64,000 nt of DNA from Candidatus Rhodoferax randersensis. GTDB taxonomy: Bacteria > Pseudomonadota > Gammaproteobacteria > Burkholderiales > Burkholderiaceae_C. The notes beneath the pieces were generated by a model. The model saw nothing but the letters and a program-made list of their open reading frames with translations. It did not search any database and was not told the DNA's origin. The stretch lies in the NCBI GenBank assembly GCA_016718155.1, contig JADKEH010000046.1, positions 1 through 64,000 of the forward strand, given 5' to 3'. Position 1 is the first letter of the stretch. The number at the start of each line of letters is the position of its first letter. The translations under genes and the position numbers were made by a program. Shown here piece after piece: positions 63,340 through 64,000 of the stretch.

Positions 63340-64000
63340 TCATGCGGTGACCGGATAGGTGCCCAGCATTTTGTAGAACGCGCAAAGCCCCTGCAAGTCC
63401 TTCAGGGCTGAGGCAACATGCGGCTGGGACGGGTGGCCCTGAACGTCAATGTAAAAATAGTACTCCCATTGCCCCGAGCGGGCTGGTCGAGACTCGAACC
63501 GGCTCATGGACACGCCATGCGTCTTGAGCGGTACCAACAAGTCGTGCACCGCGCCGGGGCGATTCGGTACCGACACAATCAGGCTGGTGCAGTCATTGCC
63601 GGAGGCAGGTGGCATGGGCATGGTCTGCGGCAGGCACACGACGGCAAACCGGGTGCGGTTGAAGACGTCGTCTTGAATCGCGTGCGTGACGATGTGCAGG
63701 CCGAACTCGCTGGCGGCGCGTTCGCTGGCAATGGCCGCCCAGGCCGGGTTGCTGGCCGCCAGACGGGCACCTTCGGCATTGCTCGACGCGGCGCGCCGGT
63801 CGGCGTCGGGCAGGTGTGTATTGAGCCAGCCCTGACACTGGGCCAAGGCCTGCGGGTGCGCGAAGACCGCCTCGATGCCTTCGAGCGAGTCAAGCTTGCG
63901 CAGCAGGTTGTGGCGCACCAGCAGGCTGGTCTCTCCCACGATGTGCAAGGGTGAGTTCAGCAGCAAATCGAGCGATCGCGAGATCACCCCTTCGGTTGAA
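63340..64000 (-). CDS. pheA: Prephenate dehydratase / P-protein (PheA), C-terminal part, 5' end outside the window
   Basis: Open to the window edge: the frame continues through 64000 as STEGVISRSL, so the start lies beyond it. The visible 219 residues contain the end of the prephenate dehydratase domain (LVRHNLLRKLDSLE, SNAEGARLAASNPAWAAIAS, NRTRFAVVCL) and the C-terminal ACT regulatory domain with the phenylalanine-binding ESRP (SMSRFESRPARSGQWEYYFY). Whether a chorismate mutase domain is fused at the N-terminus cannot be seen. It ends 24 bp before tyrA. Confidence 0.92.
   Translation of the reverse strand, partial: STEGVISRSLDLLLNSPLHIVGETSLLVRHNLLRKLDSLEGIEAVFAHPQALAQCQGWLNTHLPDADRRAASSNAEGARLAASNPAWAAIASERAASEFGLHIVTHAIQDDVFNRTRFAVVCLPQTMPMPPASGNDCTSLIVSVPNRPGAVHDLLVPLKTHGVSMSRFESRPARSGQWEYYFYIDVQGHPSQPHVASALKDLQGLCAFYKMLGTYPVTA

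Overview
The window is a GC-rich stretch of a betaproteobacterial chromosome. Gene content and order point to Burkholderiales, most likely Comamonadaceae (Rhodoferax/Polaromonas/Acidovorax-like). The main clues are the fused aroA-cmk gene upstream of rpsA-ihfB-lapA-lapB, the yceD-rpmF-plsX-fabHDG-acpP-fabF-rpoE-rseAB-degQ-lepA-lepB-rnc-era-recO-pdxJ-acpS-nagZ block, and argH-algZ-algR followed by ppc and hemCDXY. Genus is inference. No rRNA, tRNA, CRISPR array, phage, transposase or plasmid gene was found. This is core chromosome, with intergenic palindromic repeats as the only mobile-looking DNA.

Layout. 1-5932 (-): a very large alpha-2-macroglobulin-family protein with a CLEQ thioester site, broken by three frameshifts and cut by the window edge. 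6183-13503 (+): a chemoreceptor with a C-terminal cytoplasmic Cache domain, then a tightly overlapping lactate-oxidation operon (LldE/LutA, LldG/LutC, LldF/LutB, Dld-II). 13814-17168: argH (-) diverging from an AlgZ/AlgR (LytS/LytTR) two-component pair (+). 17878-26103: ppc (-) diverging from hemC-hemD-hemX-hemY (+), then a GGDEF-like protein with a degenerate active site. 26185-32891: rne (-) diverging from rluC, a HAD phosphatase, a Rieske protein and an S49 peptidase. 32926-34310 (-): an RsmI-like methyltransferase and a Maf pyrophosphatase. 34336-43710: yceD-rpmF, fatty-acid synthesis, then the sigma-E module. 43809-53864: degQ, lepA, lepB, DUF4845, rnc, era, recO, pdxJ, acpS, nagZ. 53931-64000 (-): a ComEA-like exported HhH protein, hldD, rfaE1, lapB, lapA, ihfB, rpsA, aroA-cmk, tyrA and the 3' part of pheA.

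How the genes work together. Envelope biogenesis recurs: fatty acids and ACP (plsX, fab genes, acpP, acpS), LPS heptose (rfaE1, hldD) and LPS quality control (lapAB), sigma-E stress response (rpoE-rseAB-degQ), protein export (lepB, S49 peptidase), peptidoglycan recycling (nagZ) and the alpha-2-macroglobulin. Translation and RNA metabolism are also well represented (rpsA, rpmF, lepA, era, rnc, rne, rluC). The most suggestive physiological link is the cytoplasmic-Cache chemoreceptor beside the lactate operon.

Sequence quality. Five single-base-type frameshifts occur in otherwise well-conserved genes: three in the macroglobulin gene, one in the normally essential fabG and one in the DUF4845 gene. 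At least the last two lie in G runs, which points to consensus indel errors rather than gene decay. I did not find a clear novel defence or mobile system. The items most worth a second look are the Cache/lactate arrangement, an orphan terminator suggesting a small RNA upstream of lepA, paired palindromic repeats between convergent genes, the degenerate GGDEF protein, and the rpsA leader hairpin.
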